Source: Actinomycetes bacterium (lineage in GTDB: Bacteria > Actinomycetota > Acidimicrobiia > Acidimicrobiales > Palsa-688). Taken from it: a DNA stretch of 39,426 bases. Positions 15,056 through 23,774 of the stretch are shown one piece after another. The stretch's first letter is position 1; each line of letters starts with the position of its first letter. The translations under genes were made by a program, and so were the position numbers. The notes under the pieces were generated by a model. That model worked only from the letters and a program-made list of their open reading frames with translations, ran no database searches and had not been told where the DNA came from. The stretch is from contig JAJYMM010000175.1 of the NCBI GenBank assembly GCA_021787035.1, positions 1 through 39,426 on the forward strand, in the 5' to 3' direction.

Positions 15056-17746
15056 ATGAGACCAACGCCCTTCGACGAGTCAATAAGCGTCAATGCCGAG
15101 GAGCCGGCGTGGCCAGGCGCGCCGGGGCCCGATGGGACGGGGCCACATAGGGGCCCGATCGGGCAGCCGCCCCCACCTCCCTTCGGCGCCGGTGGCGCCA
15201 ATAGCGGCGGCGCGGGTGGCGAGGGGCCCGGCGACGTGAGCTTCGTCAGCGTCTCGCGCTGGGAAAAGCGCAAGCCGCGCTCGTTTTGGATGCGCGTTCG
15301 CTTGCTCGTTCTTGTGGCAGCCGTATGGGGTGTGCTGTTTTGGTACACCCTCACCAACCCGCTCATCAGCATCCACGACGGGCTGGTGATGACTTGGGAC
15401 TCCAAGTGGTGGCTCACCGTGCTTTTCGCCATCGAGCTCGCGCGGCAGCTGCATTACCTCCTATCCGAGCACTGGGGATGGTGGAACCACATCTGGGCCG
15501 ACGTTTTCTTCGGAGGGCTGTCGCGCCGGGGCATGCACATCAGCTCTTGGGGGAAGTACCGGGCCAAGAGGCTCTTCACCTGGGTCATCCTCATCGCGTT
15601 GATCGCCGTCATAGCGGGCGCAGCCGAGCACACGAGCCCGGTCCAAGGCCTGTTTTCTCTCCCGGGCAAGCTGGTGGGCGCCCTCGGCATCATCGCTTAC
15701 GCACTTTTCTTTATGGTCATCGCGGTCGGCCAGTTCGTGGCGATCTTCTGGTTTTTGTCCAGGGGAGGCATGGAAACGTACTTCCCCGATGACATAAAGA
15801 CGCGCTTTAGCAACGTGTGGGGCCAGGACGCGGTGCTCGAGAGGGTCAAGGAAAACATCATCTTTTTGGAGGACCCCGGTTCGATCGAGTCACGTGGTGG
15901 CTACGTGCCGGGAGGCATCCTGCTTTGGGGCCCGCCGGGCACGGGCAAGACGCTCATGGCGGAGGCCGTGGCCGGCGAGACGGGGAAACCCTTCGTGTTC
16001 GTCGAACCGGCGGCTTTCATAAACATGTTCATGGGCATCGGTCCCCTGAAGGTCAAGTCCCTGTTCCGTAAGCTCCGCAAGCTCGCCATGCGCTACGGCG
16101 GGGTGATCTGCTTCTTCGACGAGGCCGACTCCTTAGGCAACCGGGGACTCATGACGGGTGGGGGCATTTTCGGGCCGGGCGGCGTCCAGGGCATGGCGCA
16201 GGCCGGGCCTTTCGCGGCCAGCGGCTGCCACGGTGGCGCCTACCTGTCCGAGCCGGCGGTCGACGCCCTTTTGTCGTCGTGGTCCACTGGGTCCGCCGAC
16301 AGTGTGCCGGTGCCTGAGGGCAAGCGGGGATGGCGCGACCGGATGTTCGTCGGTGCCGGCATGGGCGGTGGCGGTGGTGGCATGGGGACCCTGGAGGCTC
16401 TCCTCGCCGAGATGTCAGGGCTGCAAAAGCCGCGAGGCTTCATGAACCGCGTCGTGCGCAAGGCCCTCGGGATGAAGCCGAAACCGCCTCCCAAGTACCG
16501 GATGCTCATCATGATGGCGACCAACATGCCCAACTCTTTGGACCAGGCGCTGCTCCGCCCTGGGCGCATCGACCGCATCTACCGGGTGGGCTACCCGTCC
16601 AAGGCCGGACGGATCCGTACCTACCAGGGGTATTTCGCCAAGGTGCGCCACGAACTGGTCGACTCTGACATGGACAAGCTCGCGACCGTCACGCCCTACG
16701 CCACTGGTGCCACGATCAAGGACCTGGTAAACGAGGCGCTTATCGTTTCCCTGCGCCACAAGCACGACGCGATCACCTGGTCCGACGTAATAGAGGCCAA
16801 GCGCCTGAAGGACCTCGGGCCGCCCGAGGACGTCGAGTACATCGAGCGGGAGCGTCATGCGGTGGCCATCCACGAGGCGTGCCACGCAGTCATCGCCTAT
16901 CGCGTCCGCAAGCACCTGGAGATCGACCTGGCGACCATCGAGAAGGGCCAGACCTACCTCGGCATGGTGTCATCGATCAAGCCCGAGGACCGCTTCACGA
17001 GCTGGCGCAGTGAGTACGAAGCCGACGTCATGGTAGCGCTCGCTTCTCTCGCCGGCGAGCGGCTCTTCTTCGGCGGTGACTCATCGTCTGGGGTCTCTGG
17101 TGACCTCGAGTCGGCCACCATGATCGCCGGTTTGATGGAGGGTTACTGGGGGATGGGGAACTCGATCGCTTCCCAGAGCGCCCGCCGCCAGCAGGGTGGG
17201 TTCCCCGGCCAGAATGGCCCCGACCTGCTCCAAGGCGAGGGCGGCAAGAAGGTCGAGGAGCGTCTGGAAGAGCTGCTCGAGCGCACCCGCGAGCTTCTCG
17301 AGCAAAACAGGGCGCACGTCTTCGGCGTCGCCCACGCGCTCGAGACGCACAAGACGCTCTCGGGTGAGGACGTCGAGGCCGTCGTCGAGGGTAAGCGGGG
17401 CAGGATCGTGGACGGGCGCGTCTACGCCGTCACCAGTTTCATGACCGTGTACGGCGCCTATCACGACCGGCTGCTCGACGCCCACATCAACCGGCTCAAC
17501 AACATCTCCATCCGCTTGCCGGAGCCGGGCGAGTGGGCCCCCGAACTGGTGGCGTCGGCGACCGGCTATGGCAACGGCTGGTATGCCGGCGAGCTCGCCG
17601 GCGTGGCCGTAGCCAACGATGGCACGGGCGTGGGCAATGGCACGGGCCTGGGTGGTGGCACAGCCCCCGGCAGTGTCACGGGCCCCGGCAACGGTACGGG
17701 CCCCGGCAACGGCACGGGCCCCGGCAACGGAGGTTGGGGCGTCTAG
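15056..17746 (+). CDS. Membrane AAA+ zinc metalloprotease, FtsH-like (atypical)
   Basis: The 896 residues begin with a Pro/Gly-rich cytoplasmic stretch (1-75), then hydrophobic segments near 81-99, 118-136, 173-190 and 206-234, more than the two of classical FtsH. The AAA+ module has Walker A GPPGTGKT (292-299), Walker B ICFFDEAD (to 358) and LLRPGRIDR. The pore loop reads FMG instead of FVG. About 130 residues separate Walker B from the sensor segment MMATNMP, roughly 85 more than usual, and are Gly-rich. The M41 zinc site is HEACH (606-610), with the third ligand probably in GDLESAT near 682. The tail is made of GTGPGN repeats. It probably degrades membrane or misfolded proteins, with the two upstream lipoproteins as candidate partners. 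Confidence 0.9.
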   Translation: MRPTPFDESISVNAEEPAWPGAPGPDGTGPHRGPIGQPPPPPFGAGGANSGGAGGEGPGDVSFVSVSRWEKRKPRSFWMRVRLLVLVAAVWGVLFWYTLTNPLISIHDGLVMTWDSKWWLTVLFAIELARQLHYLLSEHWGWWNHIWADVFFGGLSRRGMHISSWGKYRAKRLFTWVILIALIAVIAGAAEHTSPVQGLFSLPGKLVGALGIIAYALFFMVIAVGQFVAIFWFLSRGGMETYFPDDIKTRFSNVWGQDAVLERVKENIIFLEDPGSIESRGGYVPGGILLWGPPGTGKTLMAEAVAGETGKPFVFVEPAAFINMFMGIGPLKVKSLFRKLRKLAMRYGGVICFFDEADSLGNRGLMTGGGIFGPGGVQGMAQAGPFAASGCHGGAYLSEPAVDALLSSWSTGSADSVPVPEGKRGWRDRMFVGAGMGGGGGGMGTLEALLAEMSGLQKPRGFMNRVVRKALGMKPKPPPKYRMLIMMATNMPNSLDQALLRPGRIDRIYRVGYPSKAGRIRTYQGYFAKVRHELVDSDMDKLATVTPYATGATIKDLVNEALIVSLRHKHDAITWSDVIEAKRLKDLGPPEDVEYIERERHAVAIHEACHAVIAYRVRKHLEIDLATIEKGQTYLGMVSSIKPEDRFTSWRSEYEADVMVALASLAGERLFFGGDSSSGVSGDLESATMIAGLMEGYWGMGNSIASQSARRQQGGFPGQNGPDLLQGEGGKKVEERLEELLERTRELLEQNRAHVFGVAHALETHKTLSGEDVEAVVEGKRGRIVDGRVYAVTSFMTVYGAYHDRLLDAHINRLNNISIRLPEPGEWAPELVASATGYGNGWYAGELAGVAVANDGTGVGNGTGLGGGTAPGSVTGPGNGTGPGNGTGPGNGGWGV
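17624..17738 (+). repeat. In-frame 18-bp repeat at the end of the FtsH-like gene
   Basis: Units close to ggcacgggccccggcaac encode GTGPGN. The last three are nearly perfect and earlier ones are degenerate (GTGVGN, GTGLGG, GTAPGS). They form a flexible Gly/Pro-rich C-terminus. Confidence 0.85.
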
Positions 17747-17847
17747 CTGGCGACGCCCCTAGTGGGTGCCCTAATTATGAGCTGGGTGCCGACGAGACCC
17801 TCGCATTAAACGTCCGTTCAGCCACCACACAGGCCTTCTGGTCTGGT

Positions 17848-19152
17848 TCATCCCTTCGGGAGCGCCCGGTTTTGAGAGTGCTCGGCCCGCAGGACGAGGC
17901 CGGCGCTCGAGTCCGGCTCCGGTGCTTCCAGGCTCGGCAGGACGTGGCGCTCCACGTCGGACAGCGCCAGGCGAATGGCGCCTGAGACGACGGCGTCGTC
18001 GCCGAGCGTCGAGAGCCTGAGCGGCGTCGGCACGAGCGTGAGGCGGTGAACGTGCTTTCGGACCGCGTCGAGCACCGCAGGGCCTGCCAGCGATATGCCT
18101 CCACCGATGACCACGACATCGGGGTCAATCACGAGCATCAGCGGCGCCAGCCCGCGAGCGAGGCGAGCGGTGACCGTATCTACCACGGTGCGGGCAGTTG
18201 CGTCACCTCGGGCGGCAGCGGCGAAAACGGCGGCCGCGTCGAGGTGCCCGTCAGTACGCGCAAGCTCTCGAAGTGCCCCGCTGTGGCGTCGCGCAGCTTC
18301 CTTGCCGAGGGTCATTACCGCTCCGGCTGCAACGGCACGCTCGAAGGGGCCGCGACCCTCTTTGTCGACGCGTACGTCGGCACCCATCGGGTCGACCACG
18401 TTTAGGTAGCCGATCTCACCGGCCGCCCCCGCGGCACCCCGGTGGAGCCTCCCGTCGATAAAGATGCCTGCTCCCACGCGCTCTCCCCACAAGATGAAAA
18501 CAACGGTGTTGGCGTCGGTAGCTGCGCCGCGCCACCGCTCGCCGAGCACGGCGAGGTTGACGTCATTTTCTATATGTACAGCGCAGTGGAACGAGCGGTG
18601 CAGCTCGCGGGCGAGGTTGAGCGACGTCCAGCCGGGGAGGCCGGGTGCCTGCATGACAATATTGCCGGCAGGGTTTATGATCCCGGGCGTACCCACGGCT
18701 ACAGACATGACTGCCCGGCGGTCGATCCCCGCGCGTGCGAGGGCTTCCCGCACGGCGGTGCGCACCGCGGCGAGGAGCTGGTGCCTGTCATGCGCGTCAG
18801 AGGTGCTGCGCCGCACGGTGGCGGCCTCTTTACCTTCGAGGTCTGTGACTACGACGCTGGCGCGGTGGGCTCCGATGTCGATCCCGACGACGTAGCCCGC
18901 ATTGGCCCGGAAACGCACGAGGCGGGCCGGGCGCCCGAGCCTCGAGCGGCCATCGGGGTGCTCTTCCAGGAACTCGACCCAGCCTGCTTCTTGGAGCTCG
19001 TCGAGGGCGCTCGCCACTGTCGGCCGAGAAAGGCCCGTCGTCTCGGCGATCTCCCCGAGGCGGAGGGCCTCCGAGCGCCTGACCACTGCCAGCACATGTG
19101 CCTGGTTTATGTGGCGAAGGGCCGCGGGGCTACCTGGGCTGGCCCCGCTCAT
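17848..19152 (-). CDS. ROK-family transcriptional repressor (NagC/XylR type)
   Basis: Residues ~15-75 form a winged helix (EIAETTGLSRPTVASALDEL), followed by a full ROK sugar-binding domain beginning GYVVGIDIG and containing VHIENDVNLAVLGE. The usual CxCGxxGCxE zinc motif is missing: the position after GAAGEIGYLNV reads DPMGADVRVD, which is more common in repressors than in kinases. It should bind an operator and release it on binding a sugar. It is divergent from the seven-gene sugar operon whose promoter starts only 10 bp from its own ATG, so it is the obvious local regulator. The C-terminal ~30 residues are non-conserved. Confidence 0.9.
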   Translation of the reverse strand: MSGASPGSPAALRHINQAHVLAVVRRSEALRLGEIAETTGLSRPTVASALDELQEAGWVEFLEEHPDGRSRLGRPARLVRFRANAGYVVGIDIGAHRASVVVTDLEGKEAATVRRSTSDAHDRHQLLAAVRTAVREALARAGIDRRAVMSVAVGTPGIINPAGNIVMQAPGLPGWTSLNLARELHRSFHCAVHIENDVNLAVLGERWRGAATDANTVVFILWGERVGAGIFIDGRLHRGAAGAAGEIGYLNVVDPMGADVRVDKEGRGPFERAVAAGAVMTLGKEAARRHSGALRELARTDGHLDAAAVFAAAARGDATARTVVDTVTARLARGLAPLMLVIDPDVVVIGGGISLAGPAVLDAVRKHVHRLTLVPTPLRLSTLGDDAVVSGAIRLALSDVERHVLPSLEAPEPDSSAGLVLRAEHSQNRALPKG

Positions 19153-19161
19153 CTTGGCCCC

Positions 19162-19191
19162 TTGACAACATCAGCACGACCTTAGTATATT
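19162..19191 (+). promoter_or_regulatory. Promoter of the first sugar operon, with candidate operator
   Basis: TTGACA at 19162-19167 and TATATT at 19186-19191 are 18 bp apart, which makes this one of the best sigma-70-like promoters in the window. Just downstream, TATAT (19186) and ATATA (19204) flank a 13-bp centre as an imperfect inverted repeat that could be the ROK operator. On the other strand TATACT (19184-19189) would serve as a -10 box for the divergent repressor gene. Confidence 0.6.
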
Positions 19192-19313
19192 GAAGACTTG
19201 TTGCATATAGCGGTCAGAGGTACCTCGCCGCGAGGGAAGCCAGCTGTTGTGTTGCCACGGTGCCGCGCGCTTTTTTGGCGCTCCGAGCAACTTTCGATGC
19301 CTAGGGGGAACTA

Positions 19314-20324
19314 TTGCCAGAAGACGGCAAGCTGAGGGTTGGTGTCATCGGAGGGGGGATCATGGCGAAAACCCATGTTCTTTCCTTGCTGGCGATGGCA
19401 CCGGTCAAATTCGCTGGGCTCGCAGCGCCAGAGGTCAGCCCGGAGGTAGCCAAGCTCTGCGCTGGCGCGGGTTTGCCGGCAAGTGACGACGTCGCCGGGT
19501 TGCTCGGCTCGGGCGGCCTCGATGCGGTCGTGATCGCGACGCCGACGGACACCCACCCGCAGCTCGTCGAAGAGGCGGCGGGCGCTGGCCTCCACGTTTT
19601 TTGCGAGAAGCCGCTTGGATTGGACGAAACACAGGCGCGAGCAGCTGTAGGCGCCTGCGAGCAGGCCGGCGTGAAATTGGCCGTGGGCCACGTCGTGCGG
19701 TATTTCCCCGCTTATGCGAAAATTCGAGATCTTGTGAAAAGGGGCGAGATCGGCTCGCCGGCTATGGCCAAGTGCCGGCGGATGTCGGGCGCGCCTGGAG
19801 AAGTGAGGCCGTGGTACGCCGACGGCCAGCGTTCTGGCGGGGTCGTGACCGATATGGGAGTACATGATTTTGACTGGCTCCTCTGGTGCCTTGGGCCGGT
19901 GGAGCGCGTGTCGGCCCTCTCGGCCGAGCGCGGCCCCGGTCAAGTGGCGATGGTGGTACTCGCCCACCAGGGAGGCGCTATTTCTTCTGTAGAACTGTCA
20001 TGGATGGACCCGACGGGGTTTTGGACCGCCGTCGAAGTTTCGGGCCCTGGGGGCTTGCTCAGGCATGATAGCCGGAGTACGGCGACCTTTCGCGTAGACC
20101 GGGCGCGGGCTGGGGCTGGTTCGCCGGAGGTGGAGGTTCCCGTCGGCGAGCCGCTGAGCGACCCCTATTACGACGAACTTGCAGACGCTTTAGGCTGGTT
20201 CGGCGGCGGTCCTCCCCCGAGGGGCAACGCCGACGATGCGGTCGCCGCCGTGGCGCTCGCCGAAGCAGCCCGGCTCAGCGCGAGCACGCGCGAGACGGTC
20301 ACGCCCGGGATGGCGTCAGCCTGA
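19314..20324 (+). CDS. Gfo/Idh/MocA-family oxidoreductase 1
   Basis: The 336-residue protein has the N-terminal Rossmann motif VGVIGGGIMAKTH, the catalytic-region motif CEKPLGL, and the family's C-terminal open sheet with GGVVTDMGVHDFDWLLW, which holds the usual Asp and His. Family knowledge: these enzymes use NAD(P) to oxidise or reduce sugars, inositols or related cyclic substrates. It is the first gene of the operon. The start is TTG at 19314, supported by agggggaac 7-15 nt upstream and by the Rossmann strand beginning within ten residues. Its stop overlaps the next ATG by one base. Confidence 0.92.
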   Translation: MPEDGKLRVGVIGGGIMAKTHVLSLLAMAPVKFAGLAAPEVSPEVAKLCAGAGLPASDDVAGLLGSGGLDAVVIATPTDTHPQLVEEAAGAGLHVFCEKPLGLDETQARAAVGACEQAGVKLAVGHVVRYFPAYAKIRDLVKRGEIGSPAMAKCRRMSGAPGEVRPWYADGQRSGGVVTDMGVHDFDWLLWCLGPVERVSALSAERGPGQVAMVVLAHQGGAISSVELSWMDPTGFWTAVEVSGPGGLLRHDSRSTATFRVDRARAGAGSPEVEVPVGEPLSDPYYDELADALGWFGGGPPPRGNADDAVAAVALAEAARLSASTRETVTPGMASA

Positions 20325-21301
20325 TGTCCAGGTTGCCAGTAGCTATGGTCGGTGCGGGGCACGTGCACGCGCCTGGGTATTTGCGGTGGCTCTCGGCCAG
20401 CCCGGACGTCGACCTGGTCGGCGTGTACGACCCCGACCCGGCGCGGGCCTCCGAGCTGTCGCGCGCGACTGGTGCGCCAGTCCTTTCCTCAGTGGAGGCG
20501 TGCGTTTCGCTGGCCCGTGCGGCTGTCGTGTGCCCCGAACCGACCCGCCAGCTCGCGCTGGCCGAGGCGCTGGCTGGCGCAGGGCTCGCGCTCTTGGTCG
20601 AAAAGCCCCTTGGCGTCAGCCCTTCTGAGTCGGGTGCCTTGCTGGCGCTTTCGGACAAAGTGCCGCTCAGCGTGGCCCTCCCGGTCCGCTACCACCCTGG
20701 CGCTACTGGCCTCCGGAGAGCAGCTCTGGACGGGAGCCTAGGGGACGCAGTGGCAGTGTGGGCCACAAACCGCAACCGGTTCCCGGGAGGGTGGTTTGCC
20801 GACCTTTCCCTGGCAGGAGGCGGTTGTTTGCTTGACCACGTAGTCCACGTGGCCGACCTCGTGGGATGGATCTGGGGGTCGAGATGGTCGTCGGTGCGCG
20901 CCGAGGCAGGTGTGCTCCACCACCCCGACCTACCTGCCGAGGACACCGCCATGGTGCTCGCGGAGTGCAGCAACGGGATGATCGTGACGGTCGACCCGTC
21001 TATGTCGCGCCCTGACGGGATGCCTGGCGCTTTGGACCTCACGATGCGCGTGTGGGGGGACCGTGGTGTGGCCACGGTCGATATCTTTGCCGAGCGAGTG
21101 GAAGGGTTTGACGGGGCGGGGCGTTTCCGCCAGGAACTGGTTGGTGCGGATATGGACGCTGCGATGCTCGGGGACTGGGTCAGCTCCATGACCCGGGACC
21201 TTCCGCCCCCCGTGCCGGCGAGCGAGGCTTCTGCGGCGACGTGGCTTGCCTTCGCCGCTCAGGAGGCCGTCGCCAGCCATTCCACCGTCCGCCCGGTATA
21301 A
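20324..21301 (+). CDS. Gfo/Idh/MocA-family oxidoreductase 2
   Basis: The 325-residue protein shows the Rossmann loop VAMVGAGHVH, EKPLGVSP, and the C-terminal GGGCLLDHVVHVADLVGWIW with the conserved Asp and His. It differs clearly from the protein encoded just upstream, so the two probably catalyse different steps rather than being a recent duplicate. Translation is coupled to the preceding gene through TGATG. The binding-protein gene follows after 37 nt. Confidence 0.92.
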   Translation: MSRLPVAMVGAGHVHAPGYLRWLSASPDVDLVGVYDPDPARASELSRATGAPVLSSVEACVSLARAAVVCPEPTRQLALAEALAGAGLALLVEKPLGVSPSESGALLALSDKVPLSVALPVRYHPGATGLRRAALDGSLGDAVAVWATNRNRFPGGWFADLSLAGGGCLLDHVVHVADLVGWIWGSRWSSVRAEAGVLHHPDLPAEDTAMVLAECSNGMIVTVDPSMSRPDGMPGALDLTMRVWGDRGVATVDIFAERVEGFDGAGRFRQELVGADMDAAMLGDWVSSMTRDLPPPVPASEASAATWLAFAAQEAVASHSTVRPV

Positions 21302-21338
21302 GCACAAAGAGATACAAAACCAAGGAGATGAGCAGACA

Positions 21339-22676
21339 ATGAAAAGACACAGCGACGTGGCGATGATGAGGTCGCCGCGCAAGATGGGGAGGCTGGTGGC
21401 CGGGTTGGTGGCCTGCCCGCTCGCCCTCGTTGGGATGAGCTCGGTAGCCCACGCTTCGAGCTCGGTGACCAACATCAACATGTGGGAGGGCGACACTGGC
21501 CCAGCGGCCACCGCCTTGAAGGCACAGGTCGCGGGCTACAACGCCTCCGGCTATGGCAAGACGTGCCACGCCGGCACGACCTTTATCGCAGCCACCGGTC
21601 ATGAGTTTACCCCGAAGCTGCTTACTGCCCTTTCCTCAGGCTCGGGCCCCAACTTGGTGCTCAGCTACTCAGAGCCCCAGGACATGGCCGAGGTTGCGGC
21701 CACTGGCCACCTGATCACCCTGAACAGCTACATGTCCAAAGACGGGCGGCCGGCGTCCTACTTCTACCCGGCAATGATGAAGGCCTCGACTTTCAGTGGG
21801 AAGGTTTACTCCTTCCCGACTGACGGCGGCGACTACGCCATCTTGTACAACAAGAAGATCTTCAAGGAGGCCGGGATCGCCGGCACGCCGACTACCTGGG
21901 CGCAGGTTACGGCGGACTCCGCCAAGATCGTCAAGTCGGTGAAGGGCGTCTATGGGTTTTACGTGCCCTTTGGCGTCAACGAATGGACCGTATGGACCTT
22001 CGAGTCGATGTTGTGGTCCGAGGGCGGCCACTTCCTGAACGCCAACAATACGAAGGCAGAGTTCGGTAGCTCGGCTGGAGTTGCCGGCCTCAACGTCTGG
22101 GTCAACCTTTTGAAAAAGCACCTGGCTTATCCCTCCTCGCTCTCCAACAGCGCCCAAAACGCTGGTTACCCGGGCTTCCAGGACGGCAAGGTGGCCATGT
22201 ACATCGACGGGTCCTACGACTTGGGCATCGATGACAAGGCGCTCGGGGCGGGCAACGTTGGGGTCTTCCAGTTCCCGAAGACCAAGCAGTTTGCCATGAA
22301 CACCGGCACCAACCAGTCGTTCATGTTGAAGGGCACCCCGGCGCAGGAGACCTGCGAGTGGGACTACCTGAAGTACATGACCGAGCCGTCGGTGCAGGCG
22401 AACTGGGACGTCGCCACTGGGTTTATCCCCACGGTCAAAGCAGTGGCCCAGACGCCGACGTACAAGGCTTTCGTGGCCAAGGACCCTCGTCTCAAGGTCT
22501 TCGTGCAGGAGCTCAACTACGCCCACACCCGGCCTTCGATCCAAAACTACGCTCAGATCTCAGCCGAACTGGGCACGCAGATCGAGGCGGCACTCATGCA
22601 GCAAAAGAGCGCCCAAGCGGCACTCTCGGCTGCCCAGGCGCAGGCCAACCAGATCCTCGCCAGTTCGGCCGGCTAG
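21339..22676 (+). CDS. Sugar ABC transporter binding protein 1 (CUT1)
   Basis: The start is ATG 21339, with AAGGAG about 10 nt upstream. A basic N-terminus and hydrophobic core end in AHA-SS, giving a Sec signal peptide. There is no lipobox cysteine, so the mature protein is predicted to be soluble or anchored by other means, unusual for a Gram-positive binding protein. The mature part (~400 residues) has family 1 features: INMWEGDTGPAATALK, YNKKIFKEAGI with TPTTWAQV, and the WDYLKYMTEP segment near the C-terminus. It delivers a sugar or oligosaccharide to the two permeases encoded next. The last ~30 residues are Ala/Gln-rich and probably coiled. Confidence 0.9.
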   Translation: MKRHSDVAMMRSPRKMGRLVAGLVACPLALVGMSSVAHASSSVTNINMWEGDTGPAATALKAQVAGYNASGYGKTCHAGTTFIAATGHEFTPKLLTALSSGSGPNLVLSYSEPQDMAEVAATGHLITLNSYMSKDGRPASYFYPAMMKASTFSGKVYSFPTDGGDYAILYNKKIFKEAGIAGTPTTWAQVTADSAKIVKSVKGVYGFYVPFGVNEWTVWTFESMLWSEGGHFLNANNTKAEFGSSAGVAGLNVWVNLLKKHLAYPSSLSNSAQNAGYPGFQDGKVAMYIDGSYDLGIDDKALGAGNVGVFQFPKTKQFAMNTGTNQSFMLKGTPAQETCEWDYLKYMTEPSVQANWDVATGFIPTVKAVAQTPTYKAFVAKDPRLKVFVQELNYAHTRPSIQNYAQISAELGTQIEAALMQQKSAQAALSAAQAQANQILASSAG

Positions 22677-22700
22677 CGTAGCGGCCCATCTGGGGAAAGT

Positions 22701-22767
22701 AAGTGGTGCAGGCAGTGCTCCGTCGTAACCCCGACAGGTGCGGGGGCGCGGGCACTGCCTGCCACTT
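22701..22767 (+). other. Intercistronic stem-loop between binding protein and permease
   Basis: The arm at 22701-22718 pairs with 22752-22767 over 16 bp with a 2-nt bulge, with a 33-nt loop. It lies between the binding-protein stop and the first permease start. In sugar ABC operons such structures often protect the upstream mRNA or partly terminate, so that the binding protein is made in excess of the permeases. That role is inferred here from position. Confidence 0.75.
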
Positions 22768-22787
22768 GGGTGTTTGCGGGAGCCAAT

Positions 22788-23774
22788 GTGGTTGAAGTCC
22801 AACCAGCCGCGCGGGTGCGCCAGCGGCGCTCCGCGGCTTCCGCGAGGCGGCCCAGCCCGCGCGAGCAGGTGAGGCGGAGCGGTGGTGGCATTAACCGGCG
22901 AGAAGAGCTGCTGGCCGGGTACATGTTCATCGCTCCTACAGCGGCCTTGTTGAGCCTCTTTTACTTCGTACCGCTGATTGAGACCTTCTACTACAGCTTC
23001 ACGAGGTGGGACCCGGCATCGATCACGCCGGCGCAGTTCATAGGTCTGAAGAACTACTCTTTGCTCACAGGCCAGGTCGGGTTCCTTGCAGCGGTTTGGC
23101 ACACGTTTGTGTACCTCGCCTTCACGGTGCCGTTGTCGGTCGCCGTCGGGCTCGGGCTCGCCCTTCTCCTGAACCGCCCGTTCCGGGGACGGGGCATCTA
23201 CCGCACGCTCGTCTTCACTCCCTACATAGCGCCGGTCGTGGGCAGCGCTCTGGTTTTCTCCTACATCTTGTCCCCCCTTGGCGGTGTGTTCAACGACCTG
23301 CTCAATGCGTTCGGGATCCGGTCGATCAATTTCTTGGCCCAAAACCCCTGGGCGATGATATGGCTGATCATCTTTTCGGTCTGGCAGGTTGCGGGTTTCA
23401 ATATGGTGATCTACCTGGCCGCGCTGTCGTCTGTGCCCGAGGTCTACTACGAGGCCTCTGAAATGGACGGGGCCCGCTGGTGGGCCCGCTTCCGCCATAT
23501 CACCTGGCCTTTGATATGGCCGTCCACTACGTTTTTGCTCGTGATCGGGGTAGTGAACTCGATCCAGGTGTTCACCCAGGTGTACGCGCTCACCCGGGGA
23601 GGGCCGATCGACAGTACGTGGACCGTGATCTACTGGATCTACCAGCAGGACTTCGTGTACTTCAACGGAGGCCTAGCCACGGCGGGCTCGGTGGTGCTGT
23701 TCCTGATCGGGATGATCCTCACGTTGTTGCAACTGCGCTTTTTGGGGCGCCGGAGAGTGGAGCTGCTCACCTGA
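22788..23774 (+). CDS. Sugar ABC transporter permease 1 (MalF-like)
   Basis: A basic cytoplasmic N-terminus of ~45 residues precedes six membrane segments, the first in AGYMFIAPTAALLSLFYFV. The EAA loop reads YYEASEMDGA followed by the FRHITWPLIWP segment, which docks on the ATPase. GTG 22788 is preferred over GTG 22770, because the latter is only 3 nt after a long stem while gcgggag lies just ahead of the former. The gene overlaps the next by one base (TGATG). Confidence 0.92.
   Translation: MVEVQPAARVRQRRSAASARRPSPREQVRRSGGGINRREELLAGYMFIAPTAALLSLFYFVPLIETFYYSFTRWDPASITPAQFIGLKNYSLLTGQVGFLAAVWHTFVYLAFTVPLSVAVGLGLALLLNRPFRGRGIYRTLVFTPYIAPVVGSALVFSYILSPLGGVFNDLLNAFGIRSINFLAQNPWAMIWLIIFSVWQVAGFNMVIYLAALSSVPEVYYEASEMDGARWWARFRHITWPLIWPSTTFLLVIGVVNSIQVFTQVYALTRGGPIDSTWTVIYWIYQQDFVYFNGGLATAGSVVLFLIGMILTLLQLRFLGRRRVELLT

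Noticed and set aside
23480-23773. 98-codon upstream extension of the MalG-like permease frame
   Set aside because: It lies wholly inside the preceding permease gene in another frame. ATG 23774 overlaps that gene's stop in the usual coupled way.
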